From the NCBI GenBank assembly GCA_037179335.1, contig JAKZHN010000015.1, forward strand, positions 434,001 to 498,000: a stretch of DNA of 64,000 nt. Direction: 5' to 3'. Positions 23,371-33,564 of the stretch are shown here, piece after piece. A model generated the notes under the pieces. That model did no database searches and was not told the DNA's origin. It was given only the letters and a program-made list of their open reading frames with translations. Every line of letters starts with the position of its first letter. The first letter of the stretch is position 1. Position numbers and translations under genes: made by a program. This stretch comes from Cyclaneusma minus. Taxonomy: Eukaryota > Ascomycota > Leotiomycetes > Marthamycetales > Marthamycetaceae.

Positions 23371-23972
23371 CAGGGCTGGCAGTAGTTTAAACAGTCTAGT
23401 TTGGAGCTTCAAACTGAACTGCCAATTCAATTTGAAGCTCAAACTGAAATTAAACTGCCAGTTTGAGGCCCAAACTGGCAGTTTAGTCCGGACTAGTGGC
23501 ATTTTGGGGAAAAAATTAATTAAAATAGGAAATAAGGTTTTTTGTTTTTTGTAAATATTTTATTTAAATCCATTGGAAACTAATACGCGCTTTAATATAA
23601 TATAAAATTAAAAAAGCTATAATATAAGCTATATAAAAATTAAAATATGCATTATTACTAGAAAATATGGACTTGGCTTAAATAAATCCAAAAAATAGAA
23701 TTTTAGCGTTTTTTTTTCGGATTAAAATTTTTCCGGCTTATTTTTTCCGGAAAAAAGGTTTTTCCAGGATTTGCTAAAAAAATCTATTTTTTTTTGGAAA
23801 AATAATGGTATTTGCCACCAAAACTCTCAAATACCACCAGTTTAAACTGAATTGGCAGTTCAGTTTGGAGGTTAAATTGAAACTGGCAGTTCAGTCCAAG
23901 GGTTAAATTGAACTGCCAAACTGCAGTTTTAAACTGCAGTCAACTACCAACCGTTAATTATTGCCAGCCTTG
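23371..23972. mobile_element. hAT-type MITE, 602 bp, with 8-bp target duplication
   Basis: Left end CAGGGCTGGCAGTAGTTTAA and the complement of the right end CAAGGCTGGCAATAATTAA form imperfect terminal inverted repeats. The element is flanked by identical GAGGAAAC (23363-23370 and 23973-23980), an 8-bp target-site duplication as made by hAT transposases. Subterminal regions repeat AACTG(A)ACTGCCAGTTT-like words many times in both orientations. The centre (about 23510-23820) is AT rich with no transposase frame, so the element is non-autonomous. It has landed inside fragment D. Confidence 0.85.
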
Positions 23973-23980
23973 GAGGAAAC

Positions 23981-24240
23981 CACCACTTTCATTTGAGAAA
24001 CGTGCAAGCTGGCGGTAGCTTTCCGGTTTTGGGGATTTGAATTCGTTATCGGCAGTTATCGACACATGTAAAAGGAGGAAAGGAGGACATAGAACTAGGT
24101 GATTTGGCGAATGGAAACTCTTAATAGCAGTCGGTGGGCTTAGGGGATGGGGAGTCGAGATCCTTCTTGCTCTTAAGATAGTCTTGTCCTCCCAACCATT
24201 ATAGAGGAGGCCCTGAGGCAAACGGTTCGGAATAATGACT
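23981..24240 (-). pseudogene. Fragment D, similar to part of family member C
   Basis: A minus-strand frame contains RLPQGLLYNGWEDKT and then ARRISTP, which closely matches RLPQGLLYDGWDDRT and ARRISTP in member C near 26040-26110. Downstream the frame ends at the MITE insertion. No start codon context or domain core is present, so this is a broken duplicate. The conservation across both copies shows the segment was once translated. Confidence 0.5.
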
Positions 24241-24329
24241 TTTGGTCTCGGTGGGAGGGTTTAACGAATAAACGCCTGAGCTGAAAATATTCGGAGTACT
24301 CCTGGTATTGCTTGAGAAGTCGCGCCCTG

Positions 24330-24480
24330 TCCAGCTGCAAGTCTCTTCGGTGGCTTCGGCTAATAATGCTTTCAGGGGACGATGGCCGAGCATAGCTTGG
24401 TTTGGCAAAGCAGCATGGGTACTAATGGGCGCGGATTTTGCAGGATAAAATCAATGCATTCATGAGCATCTGATAATAAT
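24330..24480 (-). repeat. Dispersed repeat R3, copy 3 (inverted)
   Basis: Complement contains GATGCTCATGAATgCATTG, AATCCGCGCCCAT and GCCAAACCAAGCTATGCTCGGCCATCGTCCCCTGAAA as separate shared blocks with copy 2 at 15920-16030. It joins directly to fragment D, so R3 and the family sequence have been rearranged together. Confidence 0.6.
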
Positions 24481-24747
24481 TGTGTAATATATATATGTAA
24501 GAGAGAGAGAATGGTGATGAAACTGTTCTATATGCTCCACCAAGGAAGTCCTTGTGTCCATCGGAATTCCTCATGTAAATGATCGGCTGGATATAGCGTC
24601 CCACCTGCGTTTTAATCTCATGTCTCCACTTATTGCTGCCTTTTTAAAGGGGTACTAAGGAAGGGATGTTTAATGGGAGTAAGTCAAGATTCTCTTTAAA
24701 AACTTCCTCCACGTTGTTCCGTTAATTCGCACATGGCTGGCGTTTGT

Positions 24748-27071
24748 TTAGCTGGCGGTGAGTTCGTCTCGAGGTAAATTCTCGGATAAGAAGTTATATG
24801 ATCCTCGCTTTGAACCCTTAATGGCCCTTTTAGTGGTATGAAGGTAATAGTCAAACGGTATTAGATCCCGTATATACTCCTCCAACTCCTCTCTAGTTGG
24901 GACAGAGGTATCCTCGGAGTTACTTTCGGCGCTCGCTCCTATAACTGTCGTGGATGCTGGTGGTATGCTCGGACTTTGTATTGGTACCTGTGGCTTCCAG
25001 GGAAAAAGATCGGCCGAGGAAATATTAAAGGCACGGTGTAAGCACTTACAATCGTAGCTAAGATGCCATTGGTCGATATCGCAATTTGTAGTAGTTTATT
25101 TGCCTGTCCGCTTTGTGGCTGACTTGTATTTTGTGGAATAGAGGCTGGCATTTCGGTTAGTGGTAAGCTCTATTATTGTGGTATTCCAAGGAGACTGACG
25201 CGGAGGATCCAAGTTAAACGACTTTTGAAATTTGCAGGAGGAAATGCCCACCAGGAATTGAAGACCTCTTGAGAGTTGGTCGTGGAACTTCTTTGTACAT
25301 GCTTCGAGTCGTTCTTTGTAGTTTTCTTTGGGTACGTTCGGATTCCAAATCAGGGTTCGCTTCTTGTTTCCTTTTCCACTCCAGAAACTGCCGCTCGAAG
25401 CCATCAAATCATTGGGTGGTAGCTCTAGCCTGGCCCGATCATTCAATCCCGATCTCTGCAAAAATCAACGGTTAGTGGAGATGAACCGAAAACAGCAAAT
25501 CAGACTTACGGGATGTGATTTTGGCAAAGCATGAGACTTATTTGAAGGTACGTAAGACTCGTTGGAAGGCACACGAAGATTACGCGACTGAGTGAGATTG
25601 TTGGTAGAAGATTTGGATCCAGAGCTTAGTGGCGTGGTTTTCGTGGATGAGAGGGCTAATGGATCTGAAGCTAGTCGGCTTGCTGTGCGTGGGTTGTCAG
25701 AAAATCGGCGCGATTCTCTGTCATTCGCCAATAAGTAGTCCCTGGCCGACGAAAAGCGTTGATATGTGCCGCTTGCGAATGACTCTCTCGGATCACCGCG
25801 GTCATGGTCATTATCTTCAGGTCGCCGTTTTATCGTGAATTCCGCATGAAGACCTAGTGCTAGTCGGAAAAGATGAGGATTGCGAGGGCGGAGAGATTGC
25901 GCATGTTGAGTACCATGGAGTTCTGATGGTGTGCAAAGGAGCGCACGTGTCGCTACACCTGATGTGTTTCGCCTTTAGAAGAAGTGCGCAGAAGACGAGT
26001 TTCAATTCGAAGGTCGGACACTGAGGGTGGACTCGGTGGGCGAGGTGTCGAGATTCTCCTCGCTTTCGCGGTAGTTCGATCGTCCCATCCGTCATATAGG
26101 AGACCTTGGGGCAAACGAGGTTCTTCTCGTCTTGCATCGGGATATCTTGATTCTCCGACCGCTGTTGTGCTTGGTTCTGACTATCGTCATCAGAGATTTC
26201 GCCTTCATCTTTCTCGTCACCTGTATCGGAGCCATCACTCGTTTTTCTTGCTCCCACTACCAGTGCCTCCGAGGGTGCTGCCGAGTTTCGAGCTCCTTCC
26301 ACTGTATCTTCAGCCCTACCGAAGCTATTACTTCTTTCATCTGCTCCCGTTGTTGGTTTCTTGAGACCTGCCCACGAGCCTCGAGCCCCATTCTTGACGT
26401 CGGTGACTTCTTGCGGGGTTCGGTCTGGTCGCGAAGGGTTTTCTGCTTTCATCTCGAGCTCTGGAATTGCATTTGTGATGATTTCGGAAGATTCATTATG
26501 AGTAGGTAAATTTGCGGATGCTTCACTGGATCTCGTTGGCTCCTGCTAAAGAAACCGTTAGCTAAAAACACATCAGAGAAATGATGGAACCTTTTACGGA
26601 GGCAGGAGAGATGTCCTTGCTTGGACCTGCCGGGGAGGCTACGGAGCTTGACAAATTGTCAATACTTGGCTTAGCGTATAACTTGGGCTCTCCGAAGATC
26701 ACTTGTAGCCCGGCTTTTGGATTGTGGTCAGTTGCAACTCGTTGTCCTTGATACTTTTGGGGAACTCACCAACGGGAGTTCCTTGCTGTCCAGTAAAAGA
26801 TTGTGATGATATTCTCCTTACCGTATTTGTTCCATTGGCGATTCATGGCATACTTGGGCACCGGGCGAGGAAGAGGCGACTCTAGGCGCTTTGGCAAGCT
26901 GGATGGCGGCCGAGGGGCAGCAAGAGAGCGCGGTAGCAGTGGGGAGGAGGTAGACGAATTTTCAAAATTGCAAGACGTCCAGGTTCCATTTCCATTGTCC
27001 TTGCGCCTCTTCTGTTGACGTCTCTCAGGTGATGGGGGCTCCGCAGAGCTTCGAGGCCGTCTTTTCGTCAT
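24748..27071 (-). pseudogene. HEPN-like family member C, truncated before the HEPN motif
   Basis: Start MTKRRPRSS at 27071, like member A. The N-terminal 800 bp are basic then acidic and disordered (RRQQKRRK; DEKDEGEISDDDS) with good short introns, for example GTAAAA to TTTAGCAG with branch GCTAAC near 26555. Near 26120 the frame shifts by one base into RLPQGLLYDGW-ARRISTP. Later exons include 25461-25096 after a GTAAGT intron, and after a further GTAAGT intron a last exon reads REELEEYIRDLIPFDYYL, then GSKRGSYNFLSENL and stops at TAA 24748-24750. SKRGSYNFL aligns with IERASYNFL of A. Past the stop a weak match (GTTWRKFLK) to the Trp region of A remains but the RNxxxH part is gone. Exact exon borders between 26100 and 25500 are unresolved. 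Confidence 0.5.
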
Positions 27072-27204
27072 ATCTGCCAGCAATGGAAGAGATGGAGGGA
27101 GGGAGCGCAAAACCACGAGCTTCTATATAGAAACAAGCGAGTAGTGTGAGGTATCCAAGCTATGAGCTTGCGTAATAAGACGTTTAATGGTTGTGATGTA
27201 AAAC

Positions 27205-27330
27205 TCTAACTGCGCTGTGGTATTAACGGCCGAGCCGCTGTAAACATTACACCAGAGGATACTACGGCCTATTCTTGTCGCAACGTCGGTTTGTCTGTCG
27301 GGTCGCAAAATCCTCTCGCCCAGAACCCGC
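27205..27330 (-). repeat. Repeat R1, between divergent family members C and B
   Basis: In the sense of gene C it reads GGCGAGAGGATTTTGCGAC, ACCGACGTTGCGACAAG and ATACCACAGCGCAGTTAG. It resembles the other R1 copies with many transitions. It sits about 135 bp upstream of the C start and about 470 bp upstream of the B start on the other strand. Confidence 0.4.
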
Positions 27331-27796
27331 AAGATACCTGCCTTAGCGGCTTCCGCTGCCGCCAATTTCCCACCCACGATCTCTCCGAGCCCACCCTTTC
27401 TTTCCACCCTCCGAACCGCACATACTGCGCAGCCGCAGTATCCCGAGTTTTGAGCCTTCCTTCGGTTTGTGGACGGCGCATCAGAAGGTCCACCTCTACG
27501 TCACACCCACAGAGTCTAGTCTCTGCCAGATTACCTTTTCAAACAGTCGTACTGGTACGTCGCGAACCCTCAAGCCTCAAGCCCCAGCCTCCCGAGTTGC
27601 CTTCTTGCGCTTCTGCACGGGACCCCTTCCATCAGACATGGTCGAGCGCAAGGGCGCTTTTCAAACAGACCCGGCAGCGTCCCGGCAGCTGTCGCAAAAG
27701 CTCCAACTGTCCCAAGCAAAACCTTCTTGGGAAAGTCATCTTCACCCTCTCTAACTGGTTCGAGTGTAGGTGTAGGAATTCCAATGCGCGCCCAGG

Positions 27797-29532
27797 ATGC
27801 CACAACACGGAATTGATAGGTACCGCGGCAGCGGTGGGCGGAGGAGGTGGTCTACACCAGTTTCCGCCAATGATACGCCTATCGGATCCCGACGGGTCAT
27901 ATCATCCAGCAATGCATCAGTATCATCACGCAACAAGGCTGAGATGTCGTCTCAGGTAAGTCTGTTCCAGAACGTTTTGAACTTTTGAGCTAACATTCGA
28001 TCTCGCAGGGATTTCAGCGAACGCCGGTTCGAAAAAGCTCAAATTTACCCGACACATCCCTGGACGACATCGTTACGAGGAAGCGTGAAGCTGGAGATGA
28101 CGACTCCGAGGCAAATCGGTCTAGAAAACGCATGAATCTGTCCCAAAGTGATAGGGATCGGGATGTACTCGAGACGCAGGAGGATAGAAGAGCCAGTGAT
28201 GGAGTATACATCAAGTTTGGTAAGCATCCGTTTCCGTGGAAGTTGGCAGCTAGATACGAATATCTTTGGCTTTGTGCTAACATTGGATCTTCAATAGAAT
28301 ACCAAAGCGAGACAGCATTTCCTGAGATTCTGGGAGATCCAGATCAACCAAGTCAGGAATATAGCTTGGTCAACGTAAGTTGGGAAACTCCAGTGGCTGT
28401 GGTTACTCTTGTAGTTGGCTAACCATTCCACTTAGTACGACGAGGAAAAGAGCACAGCTCCCGCTTGCGGTAAACCCGGACGTTCGGAAATACCAGCTGC
28501 AGGTTCTCGAAAGCTTATCAAGTACGAAACCGACATAGAGGACGCGCCAGTGATCCGATACCCGCGTCCCAGCCCTTCTTCCTCGGATGCGAAGAGATCT
28601 CGGCTATCGCGATACTACTATGAAGAAAATCCACCCTCCGAATCTTCCTCGGCTGCAAAGAGCTCTCGGCTATCACAGTACTACTTTGAAGAACATTAAC
28701 CCGCTGAGAGGCTCCACCCCGCCCAGTTGAAAACTGCGCAGGCTGATTTGCGGGAGAGCCAATCCGATCCAAACCTACATCGGCTACCGCGCGATGTTGA
28801 CAAGCGCTCCATTCGGCCACCTTTCGCTGCGGATCCAAATCCGCCGGTCCGTCGTAACGATGGCCCAAAAACGATGATACCACGGGTGTGCAATTGGATC
28901 TACTAAGATTGGCATCGGAAGCCTCGGGACGCGTGACGTATATCGTGTTCGAAGCCTCGATAGGCCGATCGAAGATATACTGGTTTTGTTCTAGTAACGT
29001 TGAACATGAAGGGAAATTATTCCGAGAAGTTGTGCAGAAGAACTGGCGCGACATCCCTTTTGTTCTTCCTCCTTTACCGAAAAGGGACGCCTCGCAACCC
29101 AAGCCCACGCAAGAAGAGATAGATGCTCAGAAAGAAAAGCAGGCCACAGACTTAGTGGACCCACCCATACATCTACGAAACGTCGTTGGTCACAAGCATA
29201 GATTTGATGGTGGAGATGGAAAAGCGACAAATGGATTAATGATCCTGAAGAAATGCAAGCCGTATATTACGGTTTTAGGAGACGATTTACTCCCGTGGAA
29301 ATGGAACGAGGCCATCTTCTTTTACACGGAGATCCCCAACAAATTGGGGCAAGATCTCGAGAAACTTAAGGGGGGTTATGAGAAGTCAATAAGTGCAGTT
29401 ACCGAAGAGGAAAAGCTGGCGTTGGAGGGTGGGTATAACAAAGCTAGGATTGAGCTGGCTATGGAGGCATCAAGAGAGCTGTGGAGAGAAGTTTGTCGGA
29501 TCTTCGCAAAAGAGCGCGAGCCGATCATTTAA
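27797..29532 (+). pseudogene. HEPN-like family member B, interrupted by one TAA codon
   Basis: Exons 27797-27955, 28009-28219, 28298-28374 and 28436 onward, with GTAAGT/GTAAGC introns, give a disordered Ser/Arg/Glu-rich N-terminus (RKR and SRKR nuclear-type basic patches) and an internal duplication ending SRLSRYYYEE / SRLSQYYFEE. TAA at 28697-28699 then breaks the frame. The same frame continues to 28853, where a 68-nt intron (GTAACG to GGAAG) restores phase into 28922-29532. This last part has GRSKIYWF, a Trp segment (KNWRDIPF), LRNVVGHK (RNxxxH, 29177-29194), a KKC helix and EREPII at the end. Apart from the TAA the frame would have 492 codons, which fits recent inactivation by a C-to-T change. 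Alternatively the first 236 residues are made as a truncated protein. Confidence 0.6.
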
Positions 29533-29744
29533 GGGTTTGCGGCAGTCGGCAATTACCTGTACGAATAGTCAGTACGAAAAACATTGAGCGTCAGTCGAAT
29601 CCGCATCAAAAATCTGTCCCATGATATGGTCTTCACAAGAATAGAGTAATACGAAAAATCGTACGCCAATTAATAAGTGTCCGGGGAATGGGCGGGCGAG
29701 AGGAAAAAGCGGGTACGGAGGGGAATAAAGAGTAGAAGACGCAG

Positions 29745-29945
29745 GTACTAAAAAAATGCAAAAAGAAATTGAACTTACCTTACACCTGAACTCGAATTAC
29801 CGGCTGCGCACGCTAATAAGTGACTACTAGTTAGACGGGGGCGCAGGCGGCCTGACGCATGGTTCGACCAACTAAGCCAAAGCGAGACGAAAGGAGACCA
29901 CTAGGCCAAAGTTACCATTCCTCATTAGCAAAATGAATTATATAC
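29745..29945 (-). mobile_element. tRNA-like SINE, copy 3
   Basis: Minus strand: box A TGGCTTAGTTGG (29868-29879), box B-like GGTAATTCGAGTTC (29788-29801) 67 bp away, then TTTCTTTTTGC and a T7 tract (complement of 29751-29768). Upstream of box A the stretch complementary to TATATACCACCTTC (about 29940) matches the TATGTACCACC of copies 1 and 2. The box spacing here is within the tRNA range, but the acceptor ends do not pair, so it is not a tRNA gene. Confidence 0.5.
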
Positions 29946-30164
29946 CACCTTCCCACCTGCCACCCGCGAGACCGAACGTGATGATATTTCTCCTCTTTCA
30001 CTTCGTCTCCACCTCTTCCCGTAGCTCATATTTCGACTTATTTTCTTGTAGTCCTGCTTGTGTCTTCCAGTCCCCGTCCTCTGCGCTCCCAGTCAGTCCT
30101 CTGCGCCGTTCCCCCTACCTCTGGATTGTTCCCATTCCACTGTATTGTCCCCCAATCTCTGCCC

Positions 30165-30365
30165 TGGCCCCTGGTTTCTGTGCTGGTCATCAGTCCCCGC
30201 GCTGGTCACACTTCTCTGATCTGGTCGCCATCCTCCGCACTGGTCCCCAGTCTCTGCGCTGATCCCTGGTTTTTGTGCTGGTCCTCAGTCCCCGCGCTGG
30301 TCCCGAGTCTCTGAGCCGGTCCCTAGTCTCTAAGCCGGTCCCCACTCTCCACGCTGGTCTCAAGG
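30165..30365 (+). repeat. Degenerate minisatellite, unit about 18-19 bp
   Basis: Roughly ten imperfect tandem copies of a unit close to GCTGGTCCCCAGTCTCTG fill this stretch. Open frames through it are artefacts of the repetition. Confidence 0.75.
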
Positions 30366-31172
30366 ATCTCCCCGTTTTACTTAGGCCTCTCCAGCAGAAA
30401 GCCCACTTCCATCTGCATGGCTCCTTTGCACCTCAGCCGTCCCTAGTCATCTCAGCAGCTTCTTATCACCGGGGTTTTTTGCACACAATCAATCCAGTCT
30501 CGCCGTATCGATGAGGTCTCGCCGTTCTGACGAGAAGATTGAGAAGTTCATGAAGGATCATCGATGGAAAATGATTCCAAGTCTGAGCGTTTGAGAGTAT
30601 CGAGGGGACATGCAACGCAGCAACTCAGGGTTGATCATCGCCATCAGGCCGTGGATCGAAGCCAGACGCCCCGAGGTGTAGATGAACGATTAGTCTCTGA
30701 GACCTGTACATCCTCCGGACATCTCAGTTCATCTGGCTTTCATGTTTCTCCACCACTGGTTCCATCGCGAAATTCTCCGTTCTCGGACCATGATCGCTCA
30801 GGGGTTGAACCGCGCAGCCTCGAATTGGCGAGCTGCAAGAAATCTGTTCGCTGGAATATCAAATAATTTTGGCAGCACCACCGTGGGCAATATTGGGGCT
30901 TTGAAAGATTTTCTGAACTTCAAGATGGGAGTGAACGGAAGGTTCAAACGCGTGAGGTTGTCTTAAGGTTCTGATACCTGAGGCAGAAGGCCGACTAGGC
31001 CGCATTAGAACTAGGACAGGGGATGCAACATCGTAACCTCGCGAGAATAATGTCATCCGCGCGCTCGAACTCCTAAGACCCAGTGCTATGAAGATGTGAA
31101 CCTCCGTGCTGCTCTACCCAAGAGCCTCACCGTACGACCATTCCGCCACCCCAAACTCACCCAAACCTCAAA
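30366..31172. other. Intergenic, no gene supported
   Basis: Between the minisatellite and the pyrophosphatase gene. Two overlapping plus-strand frames (30564-30866 and 30742-30966) are open but show no domain or splice evidence. The last 150 bp are the leader of the downstream gene. Confidence 0.4.
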
Positions 31173-33564
31173 ATGCCCGCATCCGCCAATCCCAAACCAT
31201 CCGGCGACAGGAACTTCCTCTCGCCCTCACACTACGATGACGATGCCTCCTCCATCCACAGCGACCGCTCCGAGCGCAGCGAACAAGACACCGACTCCGA
31301 AGACGACGAAATCGCGAATCGACCGTCCGGCGAGATCCGCGCGCACGACCGGGGCGTCCTGCTAGATGAAGAGGAGACGAACAGATTGTTGGAAGAGGCG
31401 CGGAAGAGGAAGAAGAGGAGCAATTCTGCTTCAAAATTGGCGAAGCCACTGAAGAACCTCTTTGCGAGGAGCTACACACAGCTGCCGGGTACCGATGGAT
31501 TGGATCTGGATGAGGAACGCGAGAGGAGGACTAGGAAGAGGGAGATGAGGCAGAAGCGGCGGGTGGATAAGAAGACTAAATTGATGAAGGAGGCTAGGGA
31601 TGGGGAAGATGGGGGCTTGATGTATGAGATGGAGGAGGGAGGCATGAAGGATGGCCCTTCGACGGGATCGAGCAGTGAGACGGAGGGGAGCGACGAAATT
31701 GATAGGAGAGGGATGCAGAGATTGCTGGAGGCGAAGCGATCAAATAGGCAGAGATGGTGGGGAGTTTGCTTCGTGTATCTGCTGATGCTTGTGGGCTTCA
31801 TGATTCTTGTGCTGGTCGCATGGAAGCTGTCACTGGGCCGGAAGGTGAAACCCATGAAGGGACAAACGCTCTTCAACAACGGGACAGCTATATTCGCACC
31901 GACTACGATTTTAATCAGTTTGGATGGGTTCAGGGCCGACTTCATCAATAGAGGCCTGACGCCGAGGTTAAATGCTTTTATCGAAGAGGGCGTGTCGCCC
32001 GTGTACATGCTTCCGAGTTTCCCATCAGTCACGTTTCCGAATCATTACACCCTGGTCACTGGATTATACCCCGAGAGTCACGGCGTTGTTGGAAACACTT
32101 TTTGGGATCCTGAGCTGCAGGAGGAATTCTATTACACGGACCCGTCAAGGAGTATGCAATGGAAATGGTGGGGTGGAGAGCCCCTGTGGGTCACTGCTGA
32201 GAAGCAGGGAATCAGGACTGCCATTCATATGTGGCCTGGGAGCGAGGCGAACATCATGGACATGGAGCCAAGCTTTATCGATGTCTATAACGGCAAAGAG
32301 AAGCTGTCCTCGAAAGTGGATAGGATACTTGAGCTTCTCGACATGCCTGGACAAGAGGACGTGAAGGCGGATGTGTCTGAGATGCGACCACAGCTTATCG
32401 CTGCGTATGTCCCTAACGTGGATGCAGCTGGACATCTGTACGGTCCAAACAGTACCGAGATCCAGCAGACGATCAGCGACGTGGATACCATGCTTGACCA
32501 GATCTTCGAAGGACTTGAGCAGCGCAACTTGACGGATGTGGTGAACGTCGTCGTAGTCTCTGATCACGGCATGGCAACCACGGACGTCCAGCGCATGATC
32601 CAGCTCGATGATTTGATTGACATGTCCAAGATTGAGCACCTCGACGGATGGCCTCTCCTCGGTCTGCGGCCAAAAAACCCAGATGATCTCAGGAGTCTCT
32701 ATGATCAGCTGGCCAAGAAGGCGGAAACAAACCCAAACATCGAAGTCTACCTCCGTGACGAGAACATGCCAGAACGGTACCACTTCTCCAACAACCAGAG
32801 GATTGCACCTCTGTGGATTGTCCCCAAGACTGGATGGGCTGTTGTGACCAAGGAAGAGTTTGACATTGAGAAAGCAAAGAAGAATGGAGAAGCCTACCAT
32901 CCCCGTGGTCTGCATGGCTATGACCATGAGCATCCTCTGATGCGAGCTATCTTCGTAGCTCGTGGACCTGCATTCCCTCACGCGCCCAACAGCCGCGTCG
33001 AGGTGTTCCGTAAGTTGTCCAGCAGAGCTAGGCTTCATACAAGTGCTGACGAGATGCGTAGAAAACATCGAAGTATACAACATTATATGCGATACCCTGC
33101 ACCTCACACCACAGCCAAATAACGGCACCCTCCGCCTCCCGCTGTCTCCAATCGGTACCCACAACCCTAGCACGACTCCACCAACCCCTGAGGACCCAGT
33201 GCCCCCCAACCTCTCCACATCGCCACCACCCGCTAAGCCTCCCGCACCCGTTGTTCCACCTTCCGAGACTGTTCAAGACACCGAAGCCGACGCCGATCTA
33301 ATTTCCATCTCCCCCATCGAAGTATCCTCGGCTGCTGATCCTAACAACAGGCCTCCTTCCTTCGTGGGCGTGGATAAACCTGAAAACGATGCGGCTGATA
33401 CCGATAGACCTATGGTGGGAGATGAGACCACCGGCGAGGAGGTGGAGGAGATCGCTGAGAAGAATTTCTGGGATACGTTGAAGGCAAAGATGGATGCGCT
33501 GAAGGCGTGGTTGGCTAAGATTGCTGCTGGTGAGGAGCCGGATGTGTCGGAGGATGGAGCATGA
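31173..33564 (+). CDS. Type II membrane nucleotide pyrophosphatase/phosphodiesterase (ENPP family)
   Basis: Two exons, 31173-33009 and 33062-33564, joined over a 52-nt GTAAGT intron, give 779 residues. A charged cytosolic N-terminus of about 195 residues is followed by one membrane span (about 196-218, CFVYLLMLVGFMILVLV) and an alkaline-phosphatase-fold domain: LISLDGFRADF (metal Asp, about 247), FPSVTFPNHYTLVTG (nucleophile Thr, about 285), NVDAAGHLYGP (D-x-x-G-H), VVVSDHGM (metal D/H), and HGYDHEHPLMRAIFVARGPAF (metal His). ENPP enzymes hydrolyse nucleotides to monophosphates using two zinc ions, here facing the vacuole lumen or cell exterior. The C-terminal 170 residues after the domain are Pro/Thr and acidic rich. 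All metal residues are present, so it should be active. Confidence 0.93.

Noticed and set aside
30060..30514. Leu/Ser/Pro repeat-rich plus-strand frames
   Set aside because: Produced by the 18-19 bp minisatellite rather than by a gene.
31050..31165. tRNA-like look (GGCGGAATGG and a GGCTC-loop-GAGC stem) on the minus strand
   Set aside because: Box A is present but the acceptor arms do not pair, the T-arm is poor, and the stretch is the leader of the ENPP gene.
32145..33218. 357-codon minus-strand frame
   Set aside because: Antisense shadow of the ENPP gene, whose catalytic motifs are on the plus strand.
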